From NCBI GenBank assembly GCA_947499625.1, contig CANMPB010000002.1, positions 1-56,816 on the forward strand: a DNA stretch of 56,816 nucleotides, read 5' to 3'. Of this stretch, positions 48,023 to 55,770 are shown piece by piece; positions within the stretch are counted from its first letter, which is position 1; every line of letters starts with the position of its first letter. The DNA comes from Methylophilaceae bacterium. GTDB lineage: Bacteria; Pseudomonadota; Gammaproteobacteria; Burkholderiales; Methylophilaceae. A program made the position numbers and the translations under genes. The notes under the pieces are model-generated. The model was not told the DNA's origin and searched no databases. It worked only from the letters and a program-made list of their open reading frames with translations.

Positions 48023-48642
48023 GATGCAAATAACCTTTTTTTATTTTCTTTGACATAAAGCAGACTTTTGTAGGTAGATTTAACGACAGCCCTAGCAGTA
48101 ATGGTTGCTCCGGATACGTAGTCAAAATCACCACCATCCTTTTTAACTGCCCACTCTTTTTCTCCCATTTCATCAAGAGATTTAAGATCAAAATTTTTAA
48201 TCCAATGACTTTTGTCAACTTCAATATAATCGCCTAAACCAGGAGTTTCTTTATGTGTAATCACTCTTACACCTAATATTTTATCTTTTTGGCTAACACC
48301 TACAAGAGTCTTTATTTCGCCACTATAACCGTCAGGAGCTATCGTTTCAATAATCACTGCAACAACTTGATTATTTTTTTTTGCACGATATATATCAATA
48401 TTTTTTTTATTTCCAATTAGCGGATTAGGCTCAACAGAAATTGTATCCTTCACTAGATTATTATCATAAAGATTAGACGGAACCACTTGATTTAAAAACA
48501 TACGCTTTGCTCTTGCATCACTTTCTTCAATCGGAGTTTTTGTGAGGAAATAAGAAATACTCAATGCTGCTGAAGCAACCAAAGAAAATATAATCATAGT
48601 CGATGCAGTTATTGAAACTTTTCTAAAGTGATCTTTAAACAT
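48019..48642 (-). CDS. rsxG: Rnf/Rsx electron transport complex subunit G (FMN protein)
   Basis: 207 residues from the ATG at 48642; a TTG at 48660 is also open but overlaps rsxD. One N-terminal membrane helix is followed by a periplasmic FMN-binding domain. The covalent FMN attachment motif SGATIT is present (about T180). VITHKETPGLGDYIEV is typical of the family. It is one of two subunits in the complex that carry covalent flavin. Confidence 0.96.
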   Translation of the reverse strand: MFKDHFRKVSITASTMIIFSLVASAALSISYFLTKTPIEESDARAKRMFLNQVVPSNLYDNNLVKDTISVEPNPLIGNKKNIDIYRAKKNNQVVAVIIETIAPDGYSGEIKTLVGVSQKDKILGVRVITHKETPGLGDYIEVDKSHWIKNFDLKSLDEMGEKEWAVKKDGGDFDYVSGATITARAVVKSTYKSLLYVKENKKRLFAS

Positions 48643-48646
48643 AAAG

Positions 48647-49666
48647 TTACTTGTGACCAAAAATTCTTGGTTGAGTAAGGCTATCTATTAGAGGCACAAA
48701 AATATTCATAAGTAATACAGCAAAAGCAACACCTTCTGGATAGCCACCAAAAATTCGAATAATGAAGACCAATAACCCTATTGCAATACCAAAATATATT
48801 TTGCCTTTAGGAGTTGTAGGACCACTTACGGGATCCGTAATAATAAAAAAGGCACAGAGTATGCTTCCGCCACTCATAACATGAAAGAGCGGTGAGGCAT
48901 AGGTATCGGGCGCAATACTATAAAATATTAACGATATAAGAAATAAGCTTGATAAGAATGCAACTGGTAAATGCCATGAAATAATTTTTTCTTTAAGCAA
49001 ATAAAGTCCTCCTGCAAGATAGCCTAGACTGATTAATTCCAAACCTTTGCCTCCAAGAAAGCCAAATATTTTATTTTGCTGAATGATATTTAATGGCTGG
49101 TGCAAAGTGAGCTGCGTCTTAATGTAATCAAGGGGCGTTGCAGAGCTCATAGCATCAATTGTTTCTTTAGATAATAAACTGCTATTCATAATAATTTTGA
49201 TTTGATCAAGCCAGTCAATATTATTTTCAATGAGATTATTGGGTATTTGCCATTGGCTCATAATTAAGGGAAAAGAGATAAGTAAGATTGCATATCCCAA
49301 CATAGCTGGGTTAAACAAGTTGTAACCAAGTCCACCATAAACATGTTTACCGAAGCTGATACAAAGCAGTGTACCTAAAACGATAATCCACCAAGGTGCG
49401 ATCGACGGAATAGAAATGGCAAGAAGCCATGCAGCTACAAGACCACTACCGTCCAAAATAAATACTTTGATAGGAAGTTTTCTTATTGCAAGAATAGCGC
49501 TTTCAGTCAATATCACAGTGAATGACGCTAGAAAAATATTTATAATGACGCCAAGCCCAAATGCATAAACATATAAAGCGATACCAGGAATTAAAGCGAG
49601 TAAAACTTTGAACATAATGACGCTGACTGAGGGAGCATCTACAATATAAGGTGATCTATTTTCCAT
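48647..49666 (-). CDS. rsxD: Rnf/Rsx electron transport complex subunit D
   Basis: 339 residues, an integral membrane flavoprotein related to NqrB. The FMN-linkage motif is SSATPLDYIK (T177), and GGLGYNLFNPAMLGYAILLISFP and HVMSGGSILCAFFIITDPVSGPTTPKG are conserved blocks. It lies in the ion-conducting part of the complex. It starts two bases after the rsxC stop. Confidence 0.97.
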   Translation of the reverse strand: MENRSPYIVDAPSVSVIMFKVLLALIPGIALYVYAFGLGVIINIFLASFTVILTESAILAIRKLPIKVFILDGSGLVAAWLLAISIPSIAPWWIIVLGTLLCISFGKHVYGGLGYNLFNPAMLGYAILLISFPLIMSQWQIPNNLIENNIDWLDQIKIIMNSSLLSKETIDAMSSATPLDYIKTQLTLHQPLNIIQQNKIFGFLGGKGLELISLGYLAGGLYLLKEKIISWHLPVAFLSSLFLISLIFYSIAPDTYASPLFHVMSGGSILCAFFIITDPVSGPTTPKGKIYFGIAIGLLVFIIRIFGGYPEGVAFAVLLMNIFVPLIDSLTQPRIFGHK

Positions 49667-49667
49667 A

Positions 49668-51191
49668 TTAAGTTTTTATATTTTCTTGTTGGTTTTGTTT
49701 AACTCTTTCCATGGCCGCAGCAATTGTTGATTTTTTCTCATCATCAGCTTGCTTCTCGTTAGCCCCTAAGGCTTTTTGTGCATGCCTTTCAGCACGTTCT
49801 TTTTTCTCTCTTTCTATTCTTGCAAGCCTAAATTCATTTCTCTCCCGAGCTGTGTTTGCAGCTTCTTTTGATTTTTCTTGAGCAATGATCTCACTTTTTG
49901 CGTATCTATAAAACTGTACAAGAGGAATATTGCTTGGACATACATATGTGCAGCAGCCACATTCAATACAGTCGAATAAATTGTAATCTTTGGCTTTTTC
50001 AAGTTGAGAAGATTTTGAAAACCAATATAGTTCTTGAGGTTGTAAGTTAACCGGGCATGCATCTGCACATCGGGCACAGCGAATACAAGGCATCACAGGT
50101 TTTGGTGCCGGGAACAATTCTGGTGAACTTTCGATGACACAATTCATCGCTTTTGTCACAGGGACATGAATTGATGGCAAATCAAATCCCATCATAGGAC
50201 CGCCCATAATAAATTTTTTTGTTTTATTCGGAGAGCCGCCTGCAGCAATTATTAATTCTGATAAAGGTGTTCCGAATAAGGCTTCGTAATTTTGAGGCGC
50301 TTTAACAGCCCCTGTAATTGTTACAACTCGACTGATCGATGGCTCTCCTAATTCAAGATATCTATAGATAGCTGCTACCGTAGCTACATTAAATACTTGA
50401 ATACCTAAATCCATAGAGCGCTTCTCTTTTGGAACTTCTATACCCATTAAGAGATAAATGAGTCTTTTTGCATCACCGCTTGGATAAACTGTTGGAACCA
50501 CTTTAATTTCAATAGCCGTTTTTTGAGCTGCTTTTTTTAGCGCTTCACAGGCTTCAATTTTATTATTTTCGATACCGACTACACACTCTTTTGCTCCAAG
50601 GATAGTTTGGGCAATTAATGCCCCTTGAATAATTTCATCAGCTCTTTCTCTCATTAACATATCGTCACAAGTGATGAATGGTTCGCACTCTGCAGCATTA
50701 ATGACCAAAGTATTGATAGGTTGACTTTGATTTATTCTTAATTTCATGTGGGTTGGAAATACTGCACCACCTAAACCTACAATTCCTGACTGAGAAAGTG
50801 CTTCAATTAATTCAGTGCGGTCTAGTTTTTTCCATGAGATAGGCTTTTTTTCAATCCATGTATCTTTAAAGTCCGGTTCGATTGTGATACAAAAATCAGG
50901 CAGACCCGATGGATGGGGCAGTATTTCTTCGCTAATTTTTAAGACCTTCCCAGATGTGGGTGCATGAATCGAGGCGGAAACATTACCATCAGCTTCAGCA
51001 ATAATTTGACCTTTAAGGACTTGGTCGCCGGGCTTAACTTTAAGTTTCGCAACACGACCTACATGCTGTCTTAATGGGAGCACTAATTTTTTTGGAATAG
51101 GCAATCTTCCAATAGGTAAGCTTGTTGATAGCGATTTATTTCCATTGGGGTGAACGCCACCGTGAAATTTAAAAATATTTTTAAATTGCAT
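49668..51191 (-). CDS. rsxC: Rnf/Rsx electron transport complex subunit C
   Basis: 507 residues. This NADH/FMN-binding peripheral subunit resembles complex I NuoF: GIVGLGGAVFPTHMKL, NAAECEPFITCDD and GGPMMGFDLP. Two 4Fe-4S motifs follow, CIRCARCADACP (about 369-380) and CIECGCCTYVCP (about 408-419). The C-terminal tail is short and charged, in contrast to the long Ala/Lys repeat tail of the 740-residue E. coli protein. It lies between rsxB and rsxD on the same strand. Confidence 0.97.
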   Translation of the reverse strand: MQFKNIFKFHGGVHPNGNKSLSTSLPIGRLPIPKKLVLPLRQHVGRVAKLKVKPGDQVLKGQIIAEADGNVSASIHAPTSGKVLKISEEILPHPSGLPDFCITIEPDFKDTWIEKKPISWKKLDRTELIEALSQSGIVGLGGAVFPTHMKLRINQSQPINTLVINAAECEPFITCDDMLMRERADEIIQGALIAQTILGAKECVVGIENNKIEACEALKKAAQKTAIEIKVVPTVYPSGDAKRLIYLLMGIEVPKEKRSMDLGIQVFNVATVAAIYRYLELGEPSISRVVTITGAVKAPQNYEALFGTPLSELIIAAGGSPNKTKKFIMGGPMMGFDLPSIHVPVTKAMNCVIESSPELFPAPKPVMPCIRCARCADACPVNLQPQELYWFSKSSQLEKAKDYNLFDCIECGCCTYVCPSNIPLVQFYRYAKSEIIAQEKSKEAANTARERNEFRLARIEREKKERAERHAQKALGANEKQADDEKKSTIAAAMERVKQNQQENIKT

Positions 51192-51196
51192 ATAGC

Positions 51197-51754
51197 TTAA
51201 GCCCCAGTAGTGTTTTGAATATTATAGACAGGATATTTCCATTTCCATGATTGAGAATTTTCAAGGACAGGCTCCATGGTGATGCAATCGACCGGACAAG
51301 GAGGTAAACATAATTCGCATCCTGTGCACTCGCTCGCGATGATGGTATGCATTTGTTTTGCAGCACCTAAAATAGCATCAACCGGACACGCTTGAATACA
51401 AAGAGTACAACCAATACAAGTTGATTCATCAATCAAGGCAACTGATTTTGGTTTTTGTAAGCCATGCTCTTGATTAAGTGGTTTAAATTCTACGCCCATC
51501 AGCTCTGCTAATGCTTTAGCGCCGGTATCGCCCCCTGGAGGGCATTGATTAATATCAGCCTCACCTTTAGCAATAGCAGTTGCATAGGGTTTACAGCCCG
51601 GGTAGCCACATTGCCCACATTGTGTTTGGGGAAGTATCGCGTCAATTCTTGCGACCATGGGGTCGCCATCCACCTTAAATTTAATCGCTGAATAACCTAG
51701 GATCAAGCCTAAAAGGACAGCAAGAAAAATCATAACAAGAAGTGCAGTAATCAT
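51197..51754 (-). CDS. rsxB: Rnf/Rsx electron transport complex subunit B (ferredoxin-like)
   Basis: 185 residues. An N-terminal membrane helix, an Fe-S domain with C46-x2-C49-x4-C54 and C71 ([14 protein letters not shown]), then two ferredoxin 4Fe-4S motifs at C113/116/119/123 and C143/146/149/153 ([24 protein letters not shown]). It passes electrons between reduced ferredoxin and the membrane part. Its start overlaps the rsxA stop by one base. Confidence 0.97.
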   Translation of the reverse strand: MITALLVMIFLAVLLGLILGYSAIKFKVDGDPMVARIDAILPQTQCGQCGYPGCKPYATAIAKGEADINQCPPGGDTGAKALAELMGVEFKPLNQEHGLQKPKSVALIDESTCIGCTLCIQACPVDAILGAAKQMHTIIASECTGCELCLPPCPVDCITMEPVLENSQSWKWKYPVYNIQNTTGA

Positions 51755-52335
51755 TAGCGATCCAAACCTGCGAAACCCATAAATGCCAGACTCATAATGG
51801 ACGCTGTGACAAGAGCTACGGCAGTGCCTTTGAAGGCAGTTGGTATTTCAGCACCATCTAGGCGCTCTCTTAATGATGCAAATAGAATGAGTACTATTGA
51901 AAAACCAATCGCACCCCCAAAGCCAAATAATGCTGACTCTATAAGTGTCTGACTTGATTGCGCGTTCAAAAGAGGAATGCCTAATACAGCGCAATTAGTG
52001 GTGATAAGAGGGAGAAAAATACCTAATACTTGATAGAGTAAGGGGAAGTTTTTTTCCATAAGCATCTCAGTAAACTGAACAACGCCTGCAATGACTACAA
52101 TAAATGAAATGGTTCTTAAGTAGATAAGATCGTTAGGTTCAAGAAGATAGTGATTAATCGCCCAGCTAGTCATTGAGCCTATAGTTAATACAAAAGCAGT
52201 GGCAGCAGACATGCTGATTGATGTTTCTAGTTTCTTAGATACCCCCATAAAAGGGCAAAGCCCTAATATTTTCACTAACACGATATTGTTGACCAATACC
52301 GTGCTAATGATGATTAAGAAATAGTGTTGGATCAT
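51754..52335 (-). CDS. rsxA: Rnf/Rsx electron transport complex subunit A
   Basis: 193 residues with six membrane helices. [33 protein letters not shown] and [16 protein letters not shown] are the RnfA signatures, and the Cys residues pair with those in RsxE around the intramembrane 2Fe-2S cluster. It is the first gene of rsxABCDGE-nth. A perfect TATAAT lies only eight bases before the ATG, so the transcript could be almost leaderless. Confidence 0.97.
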   Translation of the reverse strand: MIQHYFLIIISTVLVNNIVLVKILGLCPFMGVSKKLETSISMSAATAFVLTIGSMTSWAINHYLLEPNDLIYLRTISFIVVIAGVVQFTEMLMEKNFPLLYQVLGIFLPLITTNCAVLGIPLLNAQSSQTLIESALFGFGGAIGFSIVLILFASLRERLDGAEIPTAFKGTAVALVTASIMSLAFMGFAGLDR

Positions 52336-52573
52336 AAAGATAAATTATACGTTTAAAATTGCTTAAAATATTGATAGGTCAGTTCTCTGACTGTTAAGTC
52401 CTTTGGAAGTTTAGGATCTTTTTAATAGCTGAAATATACCAATAATTCTATATTACTTCAAAGAATAAAGTTTTATAGTAATATAACTATTTTATATATA
52501 GTAAATGATCAATTTTTTTGGTGTTTAGCTATTTAAGTTAAAATAGCGACTTTACTAATTAATAGCCAATCTC
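52336..52573. promoter_or_regulatory. Divergent rsxA/dapA intergenic region (238 bp)
   Basis: This very AT-rich gap must hold the promoters of both operons. On the minus strand a perfect TATAAT (52344-52349) sits close to rsxA, without a clear -35. On the plus strand TTGGTG (52518-52523) and TAAAAT (52539-52544), 15 bp apart, are the best pair for dapA. A 5-bp stem GTCAG/CTGAC (52379-52392) and ATAGT/ACTAT repeats are also present. I see no gene or RNA here. Confidence 0.35.
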
Positions 52574-53452
52574 ATGTCACCTCAAGGCAGTATTGTTGCA
52601 ATTGTTACCCCTATGTTTCCTGACGAAAGTCTTGATATCGAAGCGCTTCATGGGCTAATTGATTTTCATATCAATGAAGGTACAGATGGCATTGTTATTG
52701 TAGGCACAACAGGCGAATCGCCCACAGTGAGTTATGAAGAACATTGCCAGCTTATTGAAACGACCGTCAAGCACGCCAATAAAAGGATTCCAGTCATAGC
52801 GGGCACAGGCGCTAATTCTACACAGGAAGCTATAGACCTCACAAAAGAAGCGAAACGTCTGGGTGCGGATGCTTGTTTGTTAGTCACACCTTATTACAAC
52901 AAACCCAATCAAGCAGGACTTTTGCAGCACTTTACTAAGATTGCTAATGAGGTTGCCATTGATCAAATTCTTTATAATGTGCCTTCCAGAACAGGCTGTG
53001 ATTTAGAAAACGCTACAGTATTAAAATTGAGCGAAATTCCAAATATTGTTGGCGTTAAAGATGCAACAGGAGATATGACTCGGGGTATAGATCTTATTAA
53101 AAGATTGCCATCTCATTTTTCAATATTAAGCGGGGATGACGCTACCGCTTTGTCTTTTATGCTTCTTGGCGGCAAAGGTGTTATTTCTGTTACAGCAAAT
53201 GTCGCGCCTAAATTAATGCATGAAATGTATGCATGTGTCATGTCTAAACAGAACGAAAAAGCCATCAAAATCAACCAGCAATTGTTTTGCCTTCACACAA
53301 ATCTATTTATAGAGTCGAATCCAATCCCTGTAAAATGGGCACTTAAAATGATGAGCCTTATTAAAGAAGGCATTCGATTGCCTTTAGTGGAACTTAATCA
53401 AGAGCATCACAAAATTATTCAAAGTGCTATGAAGGAAGCTCATATTCAATGA
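52574..53452 (+). CDS. dapA: 4-hydroxy-tetrahydrodipicolinate synthase
   Basis: 292 residues, TIM barrel. It condenses pyruvate with aspartate semialdehyde, the first step toward diaminopimelate and lysine. The GTTGESPTVSYEEH pyruvate-binding block, LLVTPYYNKPNQAG (catalytic Tyr near 134) and the Schiff-base Lys K162 in IVGVKDATGDMTR are present. The product feeds MurE of the dcw cluster. Its stop overlaps the bamC start (ATGA). Confidence 0.98.
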   Translation: MSPQGSIVAIVTPMFPDESLDIEALHGLIDFHINEGTDGIVIVGTTGESPTVSYEEHCQLIETTVKHANKRIPVIAGTGANSTQEAIDLTKEAKRLGADACLLVTPYYNKPNQAGLLQHFTKIANEVAIDQILYNVPSRTGCDLENATVLKLSEIPNIVGVKDATGDMTRGIDLIKRLPSHFSILSGDDATALSFMLLGGKGVISVTANVAPKLMHEMYACVMSKQNEKAIKINQQLFCLHTNLFIESNPIPVKWALKMMSLIKEGIRLPLVELNQEHHKIIQSAMKEAHIQ

Positions 53453-54726
53453 AATTACTCGCGCAAAGCAAATGGTTCTTCGCATTACCGTTATTCTTAC
53501 TCTTGAATGGCTGCGAAAATATTCCTTTTATAGAGCAAGTCACGGCGCCTGATTATAAAGCGACGGGGAGATCTCGCCCACTAGAAGTGCCTCCTGATTT
53601 AACTTCAGCCTCAACGAATGATGCATATGCAATACCCGGTTCCACGAGTTATTCAGAATTTAAAAGTGGCCAGCAACAAGATAATGGCCAGCCAAAAATT
53701 TTACCTAATCCAGAGGGGATGAAGATTGTCAAAGCGGGCGCTCAAAGATGGCTCGTCGTTAATGCCCCTGCAGAGAAAATATGGCCATTGATACGTGAAT
53801 TTTGGTTAGACATGGGATTTGCTGTAAAAAAAGAAAATCCAGAAACAGGTGTCATGGAAACTGAATGGATTAAGCAAGAAGACCTAAAGGTTGATGATAA
53901 AAAAGGCGCATTGGATAGAATGGATGCATGGCTTGACTCACTTGCATCAGGCACAGCTAATCGTAAAAAATTTAGAACTCGATTAGACCGGGGCCTTCAG
54001 GAAGGAACTACTGAGATCTATATGACGCATCGAAGTGTAGATGCAGCTCCTGATGATGGAAAAGAAAGAGTCAGAACCCCATACGGCGTCGTGGATATGG
54101 GTTATAAAAATGAAGCCAAAACTCAGCCGGACGCTAAGGGGGATTCAAAAGATGATGAATTGGATGCAGAGCTTTTAAGAAGGCTTATGGTGAAACTTGG
54201 CGTAGCAGATAAGCGAGCAAAAGAAATTATTGCTGCACCTGTCAGCCAAAAGAGAGCTGAAATCAAAAAAGAGGCAGACGGAAGCTCCTCGCTCGAAATT
54301 CAAGATCCATTTGACCGCGCATGGCGCAGAGTTGGCTTGGCTTTAGATATCATTGGATTTGTGATCGAAGATAAAGACAGATCAAATGGAATCTATTTTG
54401 TAAAATATGCTGATGTTGATATTGATGATAGCCCTAAGAAGAAAAAAGGCGTTCTAGACTCTCTTATGTTCTGGAGTGACGACGATAAAAAAGATAAGCA
54501 AGCTAAAGATACAAGTCAAACCAAAGAAAAGCCTTTATCTGAAAGGCTGAAATTCTGGGGTGGTAGTGACAAAGAAAAAACTAATCCAGAAAAACAATAT
54601 CGCATTAAAATTGTCTCTATAGATAACGGTGGCTCTCAAGTTGTGATTGAGTATCAGGACGGTAAGAAAAATAATTCTTCTACCGCAAATCGAATCATCT
54701 CACTTCTTTATGACCAATTAAAATAA
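53449..54726 (+). CDS. bamC: Outer-membrane assembly lipoprotein BamC
   Basis: 425 residues. A signal peptide ends in a lipobox with lipidated C22 (LLLNGCENIP). The conserved unstructured N-terminal lasso (YKATGRSRPLEVPPDLT) binds BamD, and two helix-grip domains follow, one with QRWLVVNAPAEKIWPLIREFWLDMGFAV. A charged linker with DSLMFWSDDDKK and SERLKFWGG repeats lies between them and the C-terminus. It makes up part of the BAM complex in the outer membrane. It is coupled to dapA as in other betaproteobacteria and E. coli. Confidence 0.94.
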   Translation: MKLLAQSKWFFALPLFLLLNGCENIPFIEQVTAPDYKATGRSRPLEVPPDLTSASTNDAYAIPGSTSYSEFKSGQQQDNGQPKILPNPEGMKIVKAGAQRWLVVNAPAEKIWPLIREFWLDMGFAVKKENPETGVMETEWIKQEDLKVDDKKGALDRMDAWLDSLASGTANRKKFRTRLDRGLQEGTTEIYMTHRSVDAAPDDGKERVRTPYGVVDMGYKNEAKTQPDAKGDSKDDELDAELLRRLMVKLGVADKRAKEIIAAPVSQKRAEIKKEADGSSSLEIQDPFDRAWRRVGLALDIIGFVIEDKDRSNGIYFVKYADVDIDDSPKKKKGVLDSLMFWSDDDKKDKQAKDTSQTKEKPLSERLKFWGGSDKEKTNPEKQYRIKIVSIDNGGSQVVIEYQDGKKNNSSTANRIISLLYDQLK

Positions 54727-54728
54727 AG

Positions 54729-55499
54729 ATGCAATTCGCATCTTTAGGCAGTGGAAGTGCTGGCAATTCATTTGTAGTTAAGCAAAACAAATCACTTTTA
54801 ATGGTTGATTGCGGTTTTGCAATTCAAGATGTCGTATCTAGATTAGATCGACTTAATGAGACTCCTGAAAATATTACAGGGATCCTCTTAACTCATGAGC
54901 ATGAAGATCATGTCAAAGGCGCTTTTAAACTAGCAAACAAATTTAAGATTCCCATTTGGCTTTCCTACGGAACTTATAAAATGTGTGAAAAACATATGAT
55001 TAAATCTTATGAGATTGATTTCCATATGATTGATAGCCACAATGCATTTGAAATAGAAGACTTTACAGTTCAACCCTTTCCAGTTCCGCATGATGCAAGA
55101 GAACCTACTCAATTTACATTAAGTGATGGCAATCGTAAATTAGGCATTTTAACGGATACAGGCACTTCAACGCCTCACATTGAAAATATGCTCCAGCAGC
55201 TCGACGCTCTCATTATTGAATTTAATCACGACATTAATTTGCTTGAATCAAGCGAGTATACATACAGCCTAAAGAAAAGAATAAGTGGCAAATTGGGCCA
55301 TCTAGACAATCAAACAGCAGCGGATATTTTGGGGAAAATTCAATTTAAACAACTAAAGCATCTCGTGGCAGCTCATCTTAGCGAGAAAAATAATACTGAG
55401 GATTTAGTGAAAGAAGCTATTGTAGGAAAGATAGGATGCGAACGGGACTGGATAAAGATTGCAACTCAAGCTGAAGGGACGTCGTGGCAGGTGATATAA
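54729..55499 (+). CDS. MBL-fold metallo-hydrolase (YycJ/WalJ-like)
   Basis: 256 residues. The metallo-beta-lactamase zinc motif THEHEDH (H56, H58, D60, H61) is followed by VPHDA, LTDTGTSTPHI and LVAAHLSEKNN, with GSGSAGNSFVV at the N-terminus. This matches the YycJ group, 5'-exonuclease-like hydrolases with a proposed role in DNA metabolism or wall signalling; the substrate is unproven. It begins two bases after bamC and ends at a strong terminator. Confidence 0.88.
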   Translation: MQFASLGSGSAGNSFVVKQNKSLLMVDCGFAIQDVVSRLDRLNETPENITGILLTHEHEDHVKGAFKLANKFKIPIWLSYGTYKMCEKHMIKSYEIDFHMIDSHNAFEIEDFTVQPFPVPHDAREPTQFTLSDGNRKLGILTDTGTSTPHIENMLQQLDALIIEFNHDINLLESSEYTYSLKKRISGKLGHLDNQTAADILGKIQFKQLKHLVAAHLSEKNNTEDLVKEAIVGKIGCERDWIKIATQAEGTSWQVI

Positions 55500-55500
55500 A

Positions 55501-55527
55501 AAAAGCCGGTTAGAAACCGGCTTTTTT
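55501..55527 (+). terminator. Terminator of the dapA-bamC-MBL operon
   Basis: An 11-bp stem (55501-55511 AAAAGCCGGTT with 55515-55525), a three-base loop and a T run, starting two bases after the last stop. Its A-rich left flank would also let it end transcription from the right, including that of the small lipoprotein gene. Confidence 0.9.
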
Positions 55528-55552
55528 CTTAAAACAATAGATTAATTATCTA

Positions 55553-55681
55553 TTACTTTGCTTCAGCAGCTGGAGCAGCTTCAGCAGCTGGAGCTGCATC
55601 AGCAGCAGGAGCAGCTTCTTCTTTGCCGCAAGCAGTTAAACCAATAGCTAATAATAAAGCGATAAGTAGTGAACGTGTCAT
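55553..55681 (-). CDS. Tiny Ala/Pro-rich lipoprotein (42 aa)
   Basis: A 42-residue frame. The N-terminus is a signal peptide with lipobox LTAC (lipidated Cys at 18), and the mature part is GKEEAAPAADAAPAAEAAPAAEAK, built of AAPAAE-type repeats encoded by an imperfect 18-bp repeat. AAGGA lies eight bases before the ATG. A promoter pair is just upstream (55739-55768) and a shared terminator downstream, so it is an independent gene. It should be a short lipid-anchored peptide in the envelope. I know of no function; entericidin-like and Lpp-like small lipoproteins are only loosely comparable. Confidence 0.8.
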   Translation of the reverse strand: MTRSLLIALLLAIGLTACGKEEAAPAADAAPAAEAAPAAEAK

Positions 55682-55738
55682 TTTTAATCCTTAAAATTAA
55701 TGTTGAATTCGGGGTCTATGAACGACTCCCAGGTCGAC

Positions 55739-55768
55739 ATTCTACAACAAAATAAGCGAGACAGTTAA
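55739..55768 (-). promoter_or_regulatory. Candidate promoter of the tiny lipoprotein gene
   Basis: On the minus strand, TTAACT (55763-55768), an 18-bp spacer and TAGAAT (55739-55744), about 58 bases before the start. The leader also has a small CGAC/GTCG hairpin (55723-55736). Confidence 0.45.
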
Positions 55769-55770
55769 TA

